Shown one piece after another: positions 12,534 through 12,567 of a DNA stretch of 12,567 nucleotides. Position 1 is the first letter of the stretch, and each line of letters opens with the position of its first letter. Source of the stretch: Baffinella frigidus (taxonomy: Eukaryota > Cryptophyceae > Cryptomonadales > Baffinellaceae); the NCBI GenBank assembly GCA_026770585.1, contig MU647394.1, positions 4,804 to 17,370 of the forward strand. The letters run 5' to 3'. The notes beneath the pieces were generated by a model. The model did not search any database. It saw nothing but the letters and a program-made list of their open reading frames with translations, and was not told the origin of the DNA. Both the position numbers and the translations under genes were made by a program.

Positions 12534-12567
12534 GGGGAAACACACCGCGTGTTGTCGGTGGCCAAGA

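Noticed and set aside
1-12567. CRISPR array suggested by many spaced short repeats
   Set aside because: The repeats are telomere-like heptamers and TIR elements with no constant repeat-spacer spacing, and the region is eukaryotic in character.
1-12567. Dinoflagellate spliced-leader relic
   Set aside because: I looked for the conserved end TTTTGGCTCAAG on the plus strand and found only partial resemblances (around 2437 and 2630), so no lineage claim is made from it.

Overview
The window looks like subtelomeric or otherwise repeat-saturated nuclear DNA of a eukaryote, most likely a unicellular alga or related protist. The evidence is long arrays of degenerate plant/alga-type telomere heptamers (CCCTAAA on the left, TTTAGGG on the right), no bacterial-style gene packing, a GC-rich EF-hand calcium-binding gene without visible introns, and many short palindromic non-autonomous transposons (MITE-like). 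I cannot assign the lineage: TTTAGGG telomeres occur in green algae/plants, dinoflagellates, chromerids and several stramenopiles, and no lineage-specific marker was seen.

Layout. Positions 1-1613 are a degenerate C-strand telomere-like array carrying three copies of a 105-bp TA-flanked palindromic element (family A). From 1670 to 5080 there are dispersed repeats (families B, H, E, C), two clusters of nested short palindromes (4130-4304 and 4487-4606), and no convincing gene. From 5084 to 7690 there is a mosaic of duplicated and inverted fragments, including a 331-codon open frame on the minus strand (5602-6597) that contains in-frame pieces derived from the EF-hand gene. The one gene I accept as intact is the EF-hand protein at 7897-8742 (+), 281 aa, with two canonical calcium-binding loops. 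From 8779 to 12533 the window is again a nest of palindromic elements: a hairpin element split by a family A copy, a tandem duplication whose two units carry different insertions (B in one, A in the other), a 236-bp inverted-repeat element, four more full or partial family B copies, then 48 in-register TTTAGGG-type heptamers (12011-12346), and a final family A copy with a triplicated end.

The most informative result is that three palindromic families with different terminal repeats (A, B, C) all carry the same 11-bp palindromic core CCTACNGTAGG (ten intact copies). In addition, the tandem duplication at 9227-9960 supplies internal empty sites showing that A and B insert at TA. No transposase is visible, so these elements would depend on an enzyme encoded elsewhere. 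The two heptamer arrays are oriented as the two ends of a chromosome would be, but the right array is followed by more sequence, so the window is not shown to be a complete chromosome.
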